Below, one piece after another: positions 6,830-13,320 of a DNA stretch of 13,320 bases. Positions within the stretch are counted from its first letter, which is position 1, and every line of letters starts with the position of its first letter. Origin of the DNA: an uncultured bacterium (GTDB lineage: Bacteria; Bacillota; Clostridia; Lachnospirales; Lachnospiraceae); assembly GCA_905214955.1 (NCBI GenBank), contig CAJMON010000077.1, positions 1 through 13,320 on the forward strand, read 5' to 3'. Position numbers and translations under genes: made by a program. The notes under the pieces were generated by a model. The model did no database searches and was not told the origin of the DNA. It worked only from the letters and a program-made list of their open reading frames with translations.

Positions 6830-7486
6830 TTACTCGCCGAATACTTTCTTGTAGTCTGCCTGGAATTTGGCAATGCCTGCATCTGTCAGCGGATGTTTGG
6901 TCATCTGCTCAATAACAGCGTACGGTACAGTAGCAATATCAGCACCTGCCAGTGCGCAGTCTGTTACATGGATCGGATTTCTTACGCTTGCTGCGATGAT
7001 CTGGGTATCAATGTCATCAGCAACTGCGAAAATGTCAGCGATTTCACGGATCAGGTCAACGCCTCTGGTGGAGATGTCATCCAGACGTCCAAGGAAGGGA
7101 GATACATAGGTAGCGCCTGCTCTGGCTGCCAGAAGAGCCTGGTTTGCAGAGAAGATCAGGGTAACGTTTGTCTTGATGCCTTCGGAAGCAAGAACTTTGA
7201 CTGCTTTCAGTCCTTCTACAGTCATCGGAATCTTAACGATCATGTTCGGATGAATCTTTGCGATCTCGCGTCCTTCTGCAATCATACCTTCTGCATCGAC
7301 TGTGGTAGCTTTTACCTCACCGCTGATCGGGCCGTCTACGATAGAAGCGATCTCTTTGATAACTTCTGTGAAATCTCTGCCTTCTTTTGCAATCAGAGAC
7401 GGGTTTGTGGTAACGCCGCAGATCACACCCATGTCATTTGCTTTGCGGATATCTTCCACCTTTGCTGTGTCGATAAAAAACTTCAT
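6830..7486 (-). CDS. tal: Transaldolase, small TalC/FSA-like type
   Basis: This 218-aa TIM-barrel enzyme matches the small transaldolase / fructose-6-phosphate aldolase family over its whole length. The Schiff-base lysine is Lys85 (IVKIPMT), with GVTTNPSLIAKEG near the N-terminus. Two positions separate the functions: E. coli FsaA has Gln59 and Tyr131, transaldolases have Glu and Phe. This protein has Glu57 (SGEVKAT) and Phe131 (YVSPFLGRLDD), so transaldolase activity (sedoheptulose 7-phosphate plus glyceraldehyde 3-phosphate to erythrose 4-phosphate plus fructose 6-phosphate) is predicted. AGGGAGGT sits 6-7 nt before the ATG. It is the first gene of a transaldolase-transketolase operon. Confidence 0.92.
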   Translation of the reverse strand: MKFFIDTAKVEDIRKANDMGVICGVTTNPSLIAKEGRDFTEVIKEIASIVDGPISGEVKATTVDAEGMIAEGREIAKIHPNMIVKIPMTVEGLKAVKVLASEGIKTNVTLIFSANQALLAARAGATYVSPFLGRLDDISTRGVDLIREIADIFAVADDIDTQIIAASVRNPIHVTDCALAGADIATVPYAVIEQMTKHPLTDAGIAKFQADYKKVFGE

Positions 7487-7526
7487 AATAATACCTCCCT
7501 AAGCACTGCTTATTCAATGTATTGTA

Positions 7527-7543
7527 TTTTTTCCCTGAAAAAA
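7527..7543. repeat. Inverted repeat in the transaldolase leader
   Basis: TTTTTTC-CCT-GAAAAAA is a perfect 7-bp inverted repeat with a 3-nt centre. It lies about 9-25 nt downstream of the inferred start site of the transaldolase operon. It could be an operator or a weak hairpin. It does not fit the catabolite-responsive element consensus because it lacks the central CG. Confidence 0.35.
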
Positions 7544-7558
7544 GGAATCTGTAGGTTA

Positions 7559-7587
7559 ATTATACCAAAAAAAGGGTGTTTATTCAA
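7559..7587 (-). promoter_or_regulatory. Promoter of the transaldolase-transketolase operon
   Basis: The minus strand has a perfect -10 TATAAT (7559-7564), exactly 17 nt upstream of which is TTGAAT (7582-7587), four of six -35 bases. The -35 box and spacer lie inside the lacI terminator hairpin and its T tract. Transcription would start near 7552 and give a leader of about 65 nt before the transaldolase ATG. Confidence 0.6.
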
Positions 7588-7592
7588 CACCC
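7567..7592 (-). terminator. Intrinsic terminator of the isomerase-to-lacI operon
   Basis: The minus strand reads GGGTGTT-GAATA-AACACCC followed by TTTTTTT: a perfect 7-bp stem, a 5-nt loop and a seven-T tail. The lacI stop codon TAA lies partly in the loop, so the gene ends within its own terminator. This separates the upstream sugar operon from the transaldolase operon. Confidence 0.85.
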
Positions 7593-8584
7593 ATTTCTTT
7601 TACACTGCCCCTTTCAATAAACTGGGTACAGATCTGTATTTTCAGTTTGGACGTATCCCCCTGGATCAGCTCCCGCAGACGCCGGACTGCCGCCTTTCCC
7701 ATATCCTGTTTGGAAACCCGCAGAGTAGTCAGTCCCGGCGTGGAGATTGAAGAAAAGGAAAGATCGTCAAACCCGATTACGGAAATATCTTCCGGTATCC
7801 GGATGCCTGCCTCATTCAGCGCTTTCATGGCACCTAATGCAATCATATCGTTGTCTGCAAAATAGGCGGTTGGAAGTGCCGGATTTCCTGCCAGATAGGC
7901 TTTCATATCCCGGTACGCTCCATCCATAGTAGTAGACAGGGTCACTGCGTATTTCTTTTCCACAGGGATGCCTGCTTTGGTAAGGGCTACCTGATATCCC
8001 ACGGCTCTGGACCGGAACGCTTTGATGCGGAAACCGCCTCTTAAATATCCGATTTTCCGATGACCTTTTCCAATCAGATATTCGGTGGCCATTCTGGCGG
8101 AATCAGAATTGTTGATCAAAACTCCGTTAAAGCTCATATCTGCAGACCAGTTATCCAGAAGCAGAAGCGGACACGCCGCTCCCCGGTAAATATCCAGCTC
8201 TTCTTCCATCAGCTCGGTTCCCAGAAGAATCACTGCAGAAGCCCTGTCATTTAACAGCCATTTTACCTGTTCTTCGTAGGAAGCGTCTCTGGAATCCAGG
8301 GTGCAGACCGCCATTTCCAGGCCACTGGCCCTGCATTCCTCTGCCACTCCATCAATCAGCAGCGGAAAGAACGGCGTGTCATCCACAATCAACCCGTTTT
8401 TTTTGTATTTTACAAATTTTACTTTTGTCACCCGGTTTTCTTCCAGATAACCCAGTTCTCTGGCTGTCTGGAAAATTTTCGCCGCTGTCTCCTTATTGAC
8501 GCCTTTTTTATAGTTCAGCGCATTAGATACCGTTGCCGGCGAAAAACCGGTAAGACCGGCAATGGTTTTGACACTTGCCTTCAT
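7580..8584 (-). CDS. LacI-family transcriptional regulator
   Basis: The 334-aa product has an N-terminal LacI helix-turn-helix (residues 3-25, IAGLTGFSPATVSNAL). A periplasmic-binding-like sensor domain from about residue 63 follows, ending with the typical VIGFDDLSFSSISTPGLTTL. It should bind an operator and release it on binding a sugar or sugar phosphate. The segment after the headpiece (47-61, LEENRVTKVKFVKYK) lacks the usual Pro-Asn...Ala-Arg-x-Leu hinge helix. It is the last gene of the operon, 33 nt after the kinase, with its own GGAGGAG site. Local regulation of that operon is the simplest inference. Confidence 0.9.
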   Translation of the reverse strand: MKASVKTIAGLTGFSPATVSNALNYKKGVNKETAAKIFQTARELGYLEENRVTKVKFVKYKKNGLIVDDTPFFPLLIDGVAEECRASGLEMAVCTLDSRDASYEEQVKWLLNDRASAVILLGTELMEEELDIYRGAACPLLLLDNWSADMSFNGVLINNSDSARMATEYLIGKGHRKIGYLRGGFRIKAFRSRAVGYQVALTKAGIPVEKKYAVTLSTTMDGAYRDMKAYLAGNPALPTAYFADNDMIALGAMKALNEAGIRIPEDISVIGFDDLSFSSISTPGLTTLRVSKQDMGKAAVRRLRELIQGDTSKLKIQICTQFIERGSVKEMGVE

Positions 8585-8617
8585 GCCGTCTCTCCTCCTG
8601 CTCTGCGTTGTTCTCTG

Positions 8618-10096
8618 TTATTTGGTAAGCACCAGGCTCACTGCTTTTTTCCAGCCTGCGTACTTTTCCTCCCGGACGCTGTGTTCCATACCTGGTGTGT
8701 AAGCCGTGCGTTTCATTTTTCCAAATACATCCTGTCCGTAAATGCCTGCGGAAATACCTGCAGCATAAGCGGCTCCGATTCCGGAAAGCTCTTCTGCATC
8801 CGGAATCTGTACCGGAATGCCCAGCATATCACTCTGGAACTGCATCAGATAGCCATTTCTAGTAGGGCCGCCGTCCACACGCAGTTCTGCAATGGGAATA
8901 CCGGAAGTTTCACTCATGGCTTCTACAATATCTGTAATCTGGTAAGCAATACAGTCCAGTGCTGCCCGGACAACTTCTGCCTGACCGGTGGTACGGGTGA
9001 TACCGCTTAATACACCTGTGGCATTGCTGTCCCAGTAAGGTGCCCCAAGTCCTGTAAATGCCGGTACCAGGTAGGTCTTGTCAGCCGGATTTGCCGATTT
9101 TGCCAGCTCTTCTGTTTCTTTGGCACTGACAATCAGCTTTAAGTTGTCTTTCAGCCAGGTAATGACTGCGCCGGTGTAGTTGATGTTTCCTTCCAGAACG
9201 TAATTTACTTTTCCGCTCATGGACCATGCTAGGGAGGTAACCACGCCAAGGTCACTGAATACCGGAGTTTCTCCGATGTTCATCATAATGGAAGAACCCG
9301 TTCCGTAGGTGGTTTTGATCATGCCTTTTTCCAGGCAGCCCTGTCCAAACAATGCGCCGTGGGAATCTCCCAGTACGCCGCGGATGGGGATGGGACGGTC
9401 TAAAAAGCCTTCAAAATCGGTTTCGCCGTAGTCCCCGTCAGAGTCCTGTACCTGTGCCAGGCAGGCGGTGTTGATGCCGAAAATCCGGCAGATTTCTTCA
9501 TCCCAGGAAAGGGTGCGGATGTTAAACATCTGGGTTCTGGATGCATTGGAATCATCCGTCGCGAACAGTTTTCCATGATTTAAGCGGTATACCAGCCAGC
9601 TGTCCATGGTGCCGCAGCATAAAGTGCCGGCCTCGTTTTTCTCTTTTGCGCCTTCTACATTTTCCAGCACCCATGCAATCTTGGCTGCTGAAAAATATGG
9701 GGAAAGGGGAAGGCCTGTCCGCTCCCGGATCAGGTCTGCACATCCGGCTGCCGCAATGCGCTCGCAGATTTTTTCGCCTCTGGCGCACTGCCATACCACT
9801 GCATTGTACACCGGTTCCCCTGTTTCTTTATCCCAGACCACGGCGGTTTCCCGCTGGTTGCTGATGCCAAGAACGGCGATGTCTGCCTTGTCAATTCCGG
9901 CTTTTTCCACCAGATTTTTCACAGTCTGAATGGTATTTTTATAAATTTCTTCCGGATCATGCTCCACCCACCCAAGATCGTTGATGATCTGTCTGTGGGG
10001 AAGGTCCGTGCGGCATAACAGGGCGCCTTCCTCATCAAAGAGGAGGGCTTTGGTTCCCTGTGTGCTCTGGTCAATCCCTAATACATACTTTGCCAT
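8618..10096 (-). CDS. FGGY carbohydrate kinase, glycerol-kinase-like but with altered substrate pocket
   Basis: This 492-aa protein uses the ATG at 10096 (MAKYVLGIDQ), placed 1 nt after the preceding stop codon and behind a GGAG site. An in-frame start 14 codons earlier would lie inside that gene. It is closest in layout to glycerol kinase: GIDQSTQGTKAL (7-18), SNQRETAVVWDKETGEPVYN, Trp102, SPYFSAAK and ATP-site GTGSS. Of the E. coli GlpK glycerol contacts Arg83, Glu84, Trp103, Tyr135, Asp245 and Gln246, the first five are kept (Arg82, Glu83, Trp102, Tyr134, Asp244). The last is Ser245 in GDSHGALFGQG. A substrate larger than glycerol is therefore likely. Operon position suggests a ketose made by the isomerase, for example apulose. 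Databases will probably label it glycerol kinase. Confidence 0.85.
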   Translation of the reverse strand: MAKYVLGIDQSTQGTKALLFDEEGALLCRTDLPHRQIINDLGWVEHDPEEIYKNTIQTVKNLVEKAGIDKADIAVLGISNQRETAVVWDKETGEPVYNAVVWQCARGEKICERIAAAGCADLIRERTGLPLSPYFSAAKIAWVLENVEGAKEKNEAGTLCCGTMDSWLVYRLNHGKLFATDDSNASRTQMFNIRTLSWDEEICRIFGINTACLAQVQDSDGDYGETDFEGFLDRPIPIRGVLGDSHGALFGQGCLEKGMIKTTYGTGSSIMMNIGETPVFSDLGVVTSLAWSMSGKVNYVLEGNINYTGAVITWLKDNLKLIVSAKETEELAKSANPADKTYLVPAFTGLGAPYWDSNATGVLSGITRTTGQAEVVRAALDCIAYQITDIVEAMSETSGIPIAELRVDGGPTRNGYLMQFQSDMLGIPVQIPDAEELSGIGAAYAAGISAGIYGQDVFGKMKRTAYTPGMEHSVREEKYAGWKKAVSLVLTK

Positions 10097-10097
10097 G

Positions 10098-11027
10098 TTA
10101 TACCAGCTCCATTGCTTTCTTTGCGATGCCTTCTGCATTCAGTCCATAGTAATCAAATACTTCTTTGGAAGTTCCGGTGATGACCGGTGCATCCGGCAGA
10201 GCCATGTTGACTACCTTTCTCGGGCACTCGCTTCCCACTACCTGGGAAACCATAGAGCCAAGGCCGCCAAAAGGAGCGTGCTCTTCTACAGAAATCACTG
10301 CTTTTGCCCCGGCTGCTGCTTTTACAATGGCTTCTTTATCCAACGGTTTTACGCAGTACATATCCACTACGCCAGCGCTGATTCCTTTTTCTTTCAGAAT
10401 GCCTGCTGCATCCAGAGCCGGTTTTACCATTTCGCCGCAGGCGATGATGGCAACATCCGTACCTTCACACAGAACGGTAGCTTTGTCCATCTCAAATGGG
10501 CAGTTGTCTTCGCTGTAAATGTCTTCTACTGCATTTCTTCCCACACGCACGTAAGCCGGTTTCTCATCCTGAAGCAGGGCCTCAATCAGATGAGCGGTCT
10601 GGAAACGGTCGCTGGGCAGGTACACACGCATATTGGGTACTGCTGCCATGGCTGCAATATCCTGTGCAGAATGATGGCTCATGCCAAGGGCGCCGTAGCT
10701 GACACCGCCGCTGATGCCGATCAGGGTTACGTTGGTGTTGGAGTATGCCACGTCGATTTTTGCCTGCTCATAGCTTCTGGTGGAAAGGAAGCAGGCCGGA
10801 GATGCTGCGAAAGATTTTTTGCCGCATTTTGCAAGTCCTGCGGAAATACTTACCAGATCCTGTTCTGCAATTCCTACCTCTACAAACTGCTCCGGATATG
10901 CATTGGCAAAGGGAGTCAGGGATGCACTTCCTCTGGAATCGCTGCACAGCACTACAATGTCTTTATCTGTTTTTGCCTTCTCCATCAGAACATCGCAGAT
11001 GGCCTGGCGGTTTGGAATCTTATTCAT
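10098..11027 (-). CDS. Transketolase-like C-terminal subunit, diverged paralogue
   Basis: The product is 309 aa from the ATG at 11027 (MNKIPNRQAI), which has AAGGAGG 9 nt upstream and overlaps the N-subunit gene by 8 nt. The catalytic Glu55 (VGIAEQDL) and Arg161 (AYVRVGR) are kept, so thiamine chemistry should be intact. The substrate loop differs from the canonical one: GISGGVSYGALGMSHH replaces GATHAGISVGEDGATHQ. It loses the equivalents of yeast His469 and Asp477 (now Leu114) and keeps His481 (His118). This points to a different donor or acceptor, in line with its place between a sugar isomerase and a sugar kinase. It is a candidate for the B subunit of an apulose-4-phosphate-type transketolase, by context only. 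Confidence 0.88.
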   Translation of the reverse strand: MNKIPNRQAICDVLMEKAKTDKDIVVLCSDSRGSASLTPFANAYPEQFVEVGIAEQDLVSISAGLAKCGKKSFAASPACFLSTRSYEQAKIDVAYSNTNVTLIGISGGVSYGALGMSHHSAQDIAAMAAVPNMRVYLPSDRFQTAHLIEALLQDEKPAYVRVGRNAVEDIYSEDNCPFEMDKATVLCEGTDVAIIACGEMVKPALDAAGILKEKGISAGVVDMYCVKPLDKEAIVKAAAGAKAVISVEEHAPFGGLGSMVSQVVGSECPRKVVNMALPDAPVITGTSKEVFDYYGLNAEGIAKKAMELV

Positions 11028-11859
11028 GGAGAATGGCCTCCTTTCTCTCCTCAAGGTCTTTCATGATCTGGTCGTACTGTTCCTGGGTAGGCACTTTGTG
11101 ATGCCACTCTGCTTTGTTTTCCATTACGGAAGAACCGCACCCTTTGGTGGTGTTTGCAATAACCAGAGTCGGTTTATTTTTCATTTCTTTTGCTTCTTCA
11201 AATGCTTCATGCAGAGCCTGGATGCTATTGCCCGGAACGCTTAATACGTACCAGCCAAAGCTTTCAAATCTGGCTACCAGGTCATCCTCATGCATCACAT
11301 CTTCGGTGCAGCCGGAAATCTGCAGACGGTTGCGGTCTACAACGGCGCACAGGTTGTCCAGCTTGTACTGGCTGGCTGCCATAGCACCTTCCCATACGGA
11401 ACCTTCTGCCAACTCGCCGTCTCCCATAACGGTATATACACGGTAATTCTGTTTGTTCATCTTTCCTGCCAGAGCCATGCCGACGCACACCGGAAGGCCA
11501 TGTCCCAAAGAACCGGAGTTCATCTCAATACCCGGAAGTTTGTTATTCGGGTGTCCGATGAATGCCGAACCAAATTTGGAAAATTCTTTTGTTACTTTTT
11601 CAATGGGGAAGAATCCCTTCGCTGCCAGAACAGAGTACAGGGCTTCTACAGAATGTCCTTTACTCATAACGAAACGGTCTCTGTCCGGATCGTCCATGTT
11701 TTCCGGGCTGATATTCATCTGGTCAAAATACAGAGTCACCAGAACATCCATGACACTCATGTCACCGCCGATATGACCGCCTTTTCCTTCTACGATCATA
11801 TTGACAACATCTTTCCTTAAATCATAAGCTTTTGCTGCCAGTTCCTTTAATTTTTCCAT
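11020..11859 (-). CDS. Transketolase-like N-terminal subunit, diverged paralogue
   Basis: This 279-aa protein has the thiamine-diphosphate motif starting GDGELAEG at residue 147 and ending near Asp175-Arg-Asn177. Active-site histidines His29 (GHIGGDMS), His69 (SKGH) and His103 (IGHP) are present. The usual GHPGG is GHIGG, and the later WHGKAP is WHHKVP, so it is clearly not a recent copy of the canonical subunit at 5975-6814. It pairs with the overlapping downstream C-subunit. It starts 4 nt after the isomerase stop codon, so translation is coupled through the operon. The transferred group is presumably a two-carbon glycolaldehyde unit from a phosphorylated ketose. Confidence 0.9.
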   Translation of the reverse strand: MEKLKELAAKAYDLRKDVVNMIVEGKGGHIGGDMSVMDVLVTLYFDQMNISPENMDDPDRDRFVMSKGHSVEALYSVLAAKGFFPIEKVTKEFSKFGSAFIGHPNNKLPGIEMNSGSLGHGLPVCVGMALAGKMNKQNYRVYTVMGDGELAEGSVWEGAMAASQYKLDNLCAVVDRNRLQISGCTEDVMHEDDLVARFESFGWYVLSVPGNSIQALHEAFEEAKEMKNKPTLVIANTTKGCGSSVMENKAEWHHKVPTQEQYDQIMKDLEERKEAILHE

Positions 11860-11863
11860 CTTT

Positions 11864-13264
11864 TCATTCTCCTCGTAAATAAGCCTTTACATCTTCTTCA
11901 ATCGGGTCATACAGGTCCGGTTTGATGCCCATGTATTTACATGCTTCATACAGTACCGGAACTACATTCGCATGGATGCCGACACAATGATGGATGTACG
12001 GGCCTTCCACAATCTTGGCTTCCAGGCGCTTGATGTTTTCCACTTCTACCCACAGATAGGTTCCCATTCCTTTGGGGCCGTCCACGCCTTTGGCGTTTCC
12101 AAGAAGCAGGGAGTATTCTCCGTTGTCACCATCGAAACGGCACAGGGTAACTTCGCCGTGTTTTGCTTCTGCGGTAATGCTTCCCGGATGGTTGAATGCC
12201 AGCGGGTAGGTAATCTTCGGGGTCTCTCTGGCAACGGAGATGGGCCACGGGCCGCAGTGCTGCAGCAGTTCTCCATTGGGGATATCCGGATGACGGATGG
12301 TCCAGTCTGCGAAGAAGCTGCGTTTTTCTCCCATGTCGGCTGCTTCTACTAACAGCGCAGTGATGGCTCCGTGGATATCGGTCTCGCAGACAACCGGAAT
12401 GCCTTCTTCGTTTAACAGGGCGTTGGCTGCGCAGGGCATAATGCCGATCTCAGACTGCAGCTGGTTCCAGCACTGGATGGCGGCTGCCTGGCATCCATAT
12501 TTTTTCACCAGACGTTTCATGGCCACTTTCAGGGCTGCTACATTTTCCAGTTCGTTGTCTTTGACCTGGACTTCCATATTCTTTCTGCAGTAGTCCATAA
12601 CTTCTGCTACTTCTGTACCTTCTTCTTTTGCTTTCTTTACTTCGTCTGTCAGCTCCGGCATGGGAATCGGGGAAAGCTGGATGTTGAATTTTTCCAGAAG
12701 TTCGCCCTCGTTGCACATGGTGCTCCAGAATTCAAACGGACGGGTGGAAATCTGCAGAATCCGCATATTCCGGAAGGTTTTTACCACGTTACAGACAGCC
12801 AGGAAATCACGGATGCCGCGCTCAAATACCGGATCGTTTAAACGGCAGTTGGTCATGTAGGTAAAGGGAATCTGAAAACGGCGCAGAACTTTTCCGGTTG
12901 CGAACAGTCCGCACTGGGTATCACGCAGACGCACGCCGTTTGGCTCCGGGCGCTCATCTAAGGGGCCCCATAACAGAACCGGTACATTCAGATCTTTTGC
13001 CAGACGGGCACATTCAAACTCGGTACCGAAATTACAATGAGGCAGGAACAGACCATCGATCTTCTCTGCTTTGAATTTTTCTGCAATTTTGATACGGTCT
13101 TCGTCGTTGTAAAGAAGACCTTCGTCGTTGATGTCATCAATGTCTACAAAGTCGATGCCAAGCTCGCGGAGACGGTCTGCAGTCAGCCCTCTGTATTTCA
13201 CTGCATCCGGAGCGCTGAAAATACTTCTTCTGGTAGGTGCGTAGCCGATTTTAATGTGTGCCAT
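11864..13264 (-). CDS. L-fucose/L-arabinose-isomerase-like sugar isomerase (COG2407-like)
   Basis: This 466-aa protein resembles the L-fucose isomerase-related family, metal-dependent enzymes that interconvert aldoses and ketoses. An N-terminal Rossmann-like half (IKIGYAPTRRSIFS, GLFLPHCNFGTEFE) leads to a C-terminal half with CWNQLQSEIGIMPCAANALL, PVVCETDIHGAITALL and IHHCVGIHANV. By analogy with FucI, Glu294, Asp320 and His425/His426 are candidate metal ligands. The substrate cannot be read from sequence. It is shorter than E. coli FucI (about 590 aa), as is usual for this subfamily. GAGGAGG lies 8 nt before the ATG. It is the first gene of the operon within this window. With the transketolase and kinase it suggests conversion of a rare aldose such as D-apiose to its ketose. 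Sulfoquinovose isomerases remain an alternative. Confidence 0.82.
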   Translation of the reverse strand: MAHIKIGYAPTRRSIFSAPDAVKYRGLTADRLRELGIDFVDIDDINDEGLLYNDEDRIKIAEKFKAEKIDGLFLPHCNFGTEFECARLAKDLNVPVLLWGPLDERPEPNGVRLRDTQCGLFATGKVLRRFQIPFTYMTNCRLNDPVFERGIRDFLAVCNVVKTFRNMRILQISTRPFEFWSTMCNEGELLEKFNIQLSPIPMPELTDEVKKAKEEGTEVAEVMDYCRKNMEVQVKDNELENVAALKVAMKRLVKKYGCQAAAIQCWNQLQSEIGIMPCAANALLNEEGIPVVCETDIHGAITALLVEAADMGEKRSFFADWTIRHPDIPNGELLQHCGPWPISVARETPKITYPLAFNHPGSITAEAKHGEVTLCRFDGDNGEYSLLLGNAKGVDGPKGMGTYLWVEVENIKRLEAKIVEGPYIHHCVGIHANVVPVLYEACKYMGIKPDLYDPIEEDVKAYLRGE

Positions 13265-13320
13265 GTATAAATCCTCCTCATTTATATATGTTTTTAACTT
13301 TTTGCAAAGTTTTTGACCCT
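13265..13320 (-). promoter_or_regulatory. Upstream control region of the sugar operon, with operator-like inverted repeat
   Basis: The region is AT-rich and contains the GAGGAGG ribosome site of the isomerase. TTGCAA (13302-13307) and TATAAA (13281-13286) form only a weak promoter candidate because the spacer is 15 nt. AACTTT-TTGC-AAAGTT (13296-13311) is a perfect 6-bp inverted repeat covering that -35 box, a position suited to repression by the operon's LacI-family protein. The window ends here, so the true promoter or an upstream transporter gene may lie beyond. Confidence 0.35.

Noticed and set aside
7487..7600. Catabolite-responsive element (CcpA site) near the transaldolase promoter
   Set aside because: No sequence here fits the TGnAAnCGnTnnCA-type consensus. 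The symmetric site at 7527-7543 lacks the central CG.
6893..7750. Plus-strand ORF of 285 codons spanning transaldolase and the end of lacI
   Set aside because: It runs antisense through two real genes plus a terminator and promoter. Composition is that of a shadow frame.
8618..10096. Plain glycerol kinase assignment
   Set aside because: The Gln246 equivalent is Ser and the operon has no glycerol genes, so the name glpK would overstate what is known.
9981..11066. Plus-strand ORF of 361 codons opposite the diverged transketolase C-subunit and kinase
   Set aside because: It is antisense to two genes with clear families, is rich in Cys/His/Phe as antisense frames often are, and matches no domain.
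1..13320. CRISPR arrays, insertion sequences, tRNA genes or prophage genes
   Set aside because: No regularly spaced repeats, transposase-like frames, cloverleaf sequences or phage proteins were seen on either strand.

Overview
The window looks like a chromosomal segment of a spore-forming anaerobic Firmicute, most likely Lachnospiraceae. Reasons: strong AGGAGG-type ribosome sites, AT-rich TTGACA/TATAAT promoters between genes of moderate GC, a YyaC-type spore gene, split two-subunit transketolases, and a LysM / beta-propeller / CvpA envelope trio. This assignment rests on protein style; no search was run. Almost every gene is on the minus strand, so the window reads biologically from right to left.

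Right part (13320 to 7567): a compact minus-strand operon encodes an L-fucose-isomerase-like sugar isomerase, a diverged two-subunit transketolase, a glycerol-kinase-like FGGY kinase and a LacI-family regulator. Junctions are 4 nt apart, overlapping by 8 nt, 1 nt apart and 33 nt apart. A clear intrinsic terminator containing the lacI stop codon ends it. The logic is aldose to ketose to ketose phosphate to two-carbon transfer by a dedicated transketolase. This matches the non-oxidative D-apiose (apulose-4-phosphate transketolase) pathway in outline. The substrate is not proven, and a sulfosugar route or another rare sugar remains possible.

Middle (7587 to 5046): a second operon encodes a small transaldolase and an ordinary split transketolase (N subunit, then C subunit), the non-oxidative pentose phosphate branch. 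Its promoter appears to be built into the preceding terminator. It can absorb the pentose phosphate, triose phosphate and hexose phosphate that the upstream pathway would produce. An HD-domain protein follows, and its 3' end overlaps the convergent yyaC-like gene by 97 bp.

Left-centre (3846 to 371): the yyaC-like gene is the only plus-strand gene and has a SigF-like promoter candidate. Divergent from it runs a minus-strand set: a membrane LysM protein whose N-terminal half resembles a catalytically dead JAMM/MPN domain, then a DUF5711-like membrane-anchored beta-propeller with its own good promoter, then a CvpA-family membrane protein with a terminator after it.

Left edge (1 to about 280): no gene. 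Two tandem, nearly consensus, UP-element-like minus-strand promoters and a boxA-like leader point to a stable RNA operon, probably rRNA, starting just beyond the left end.
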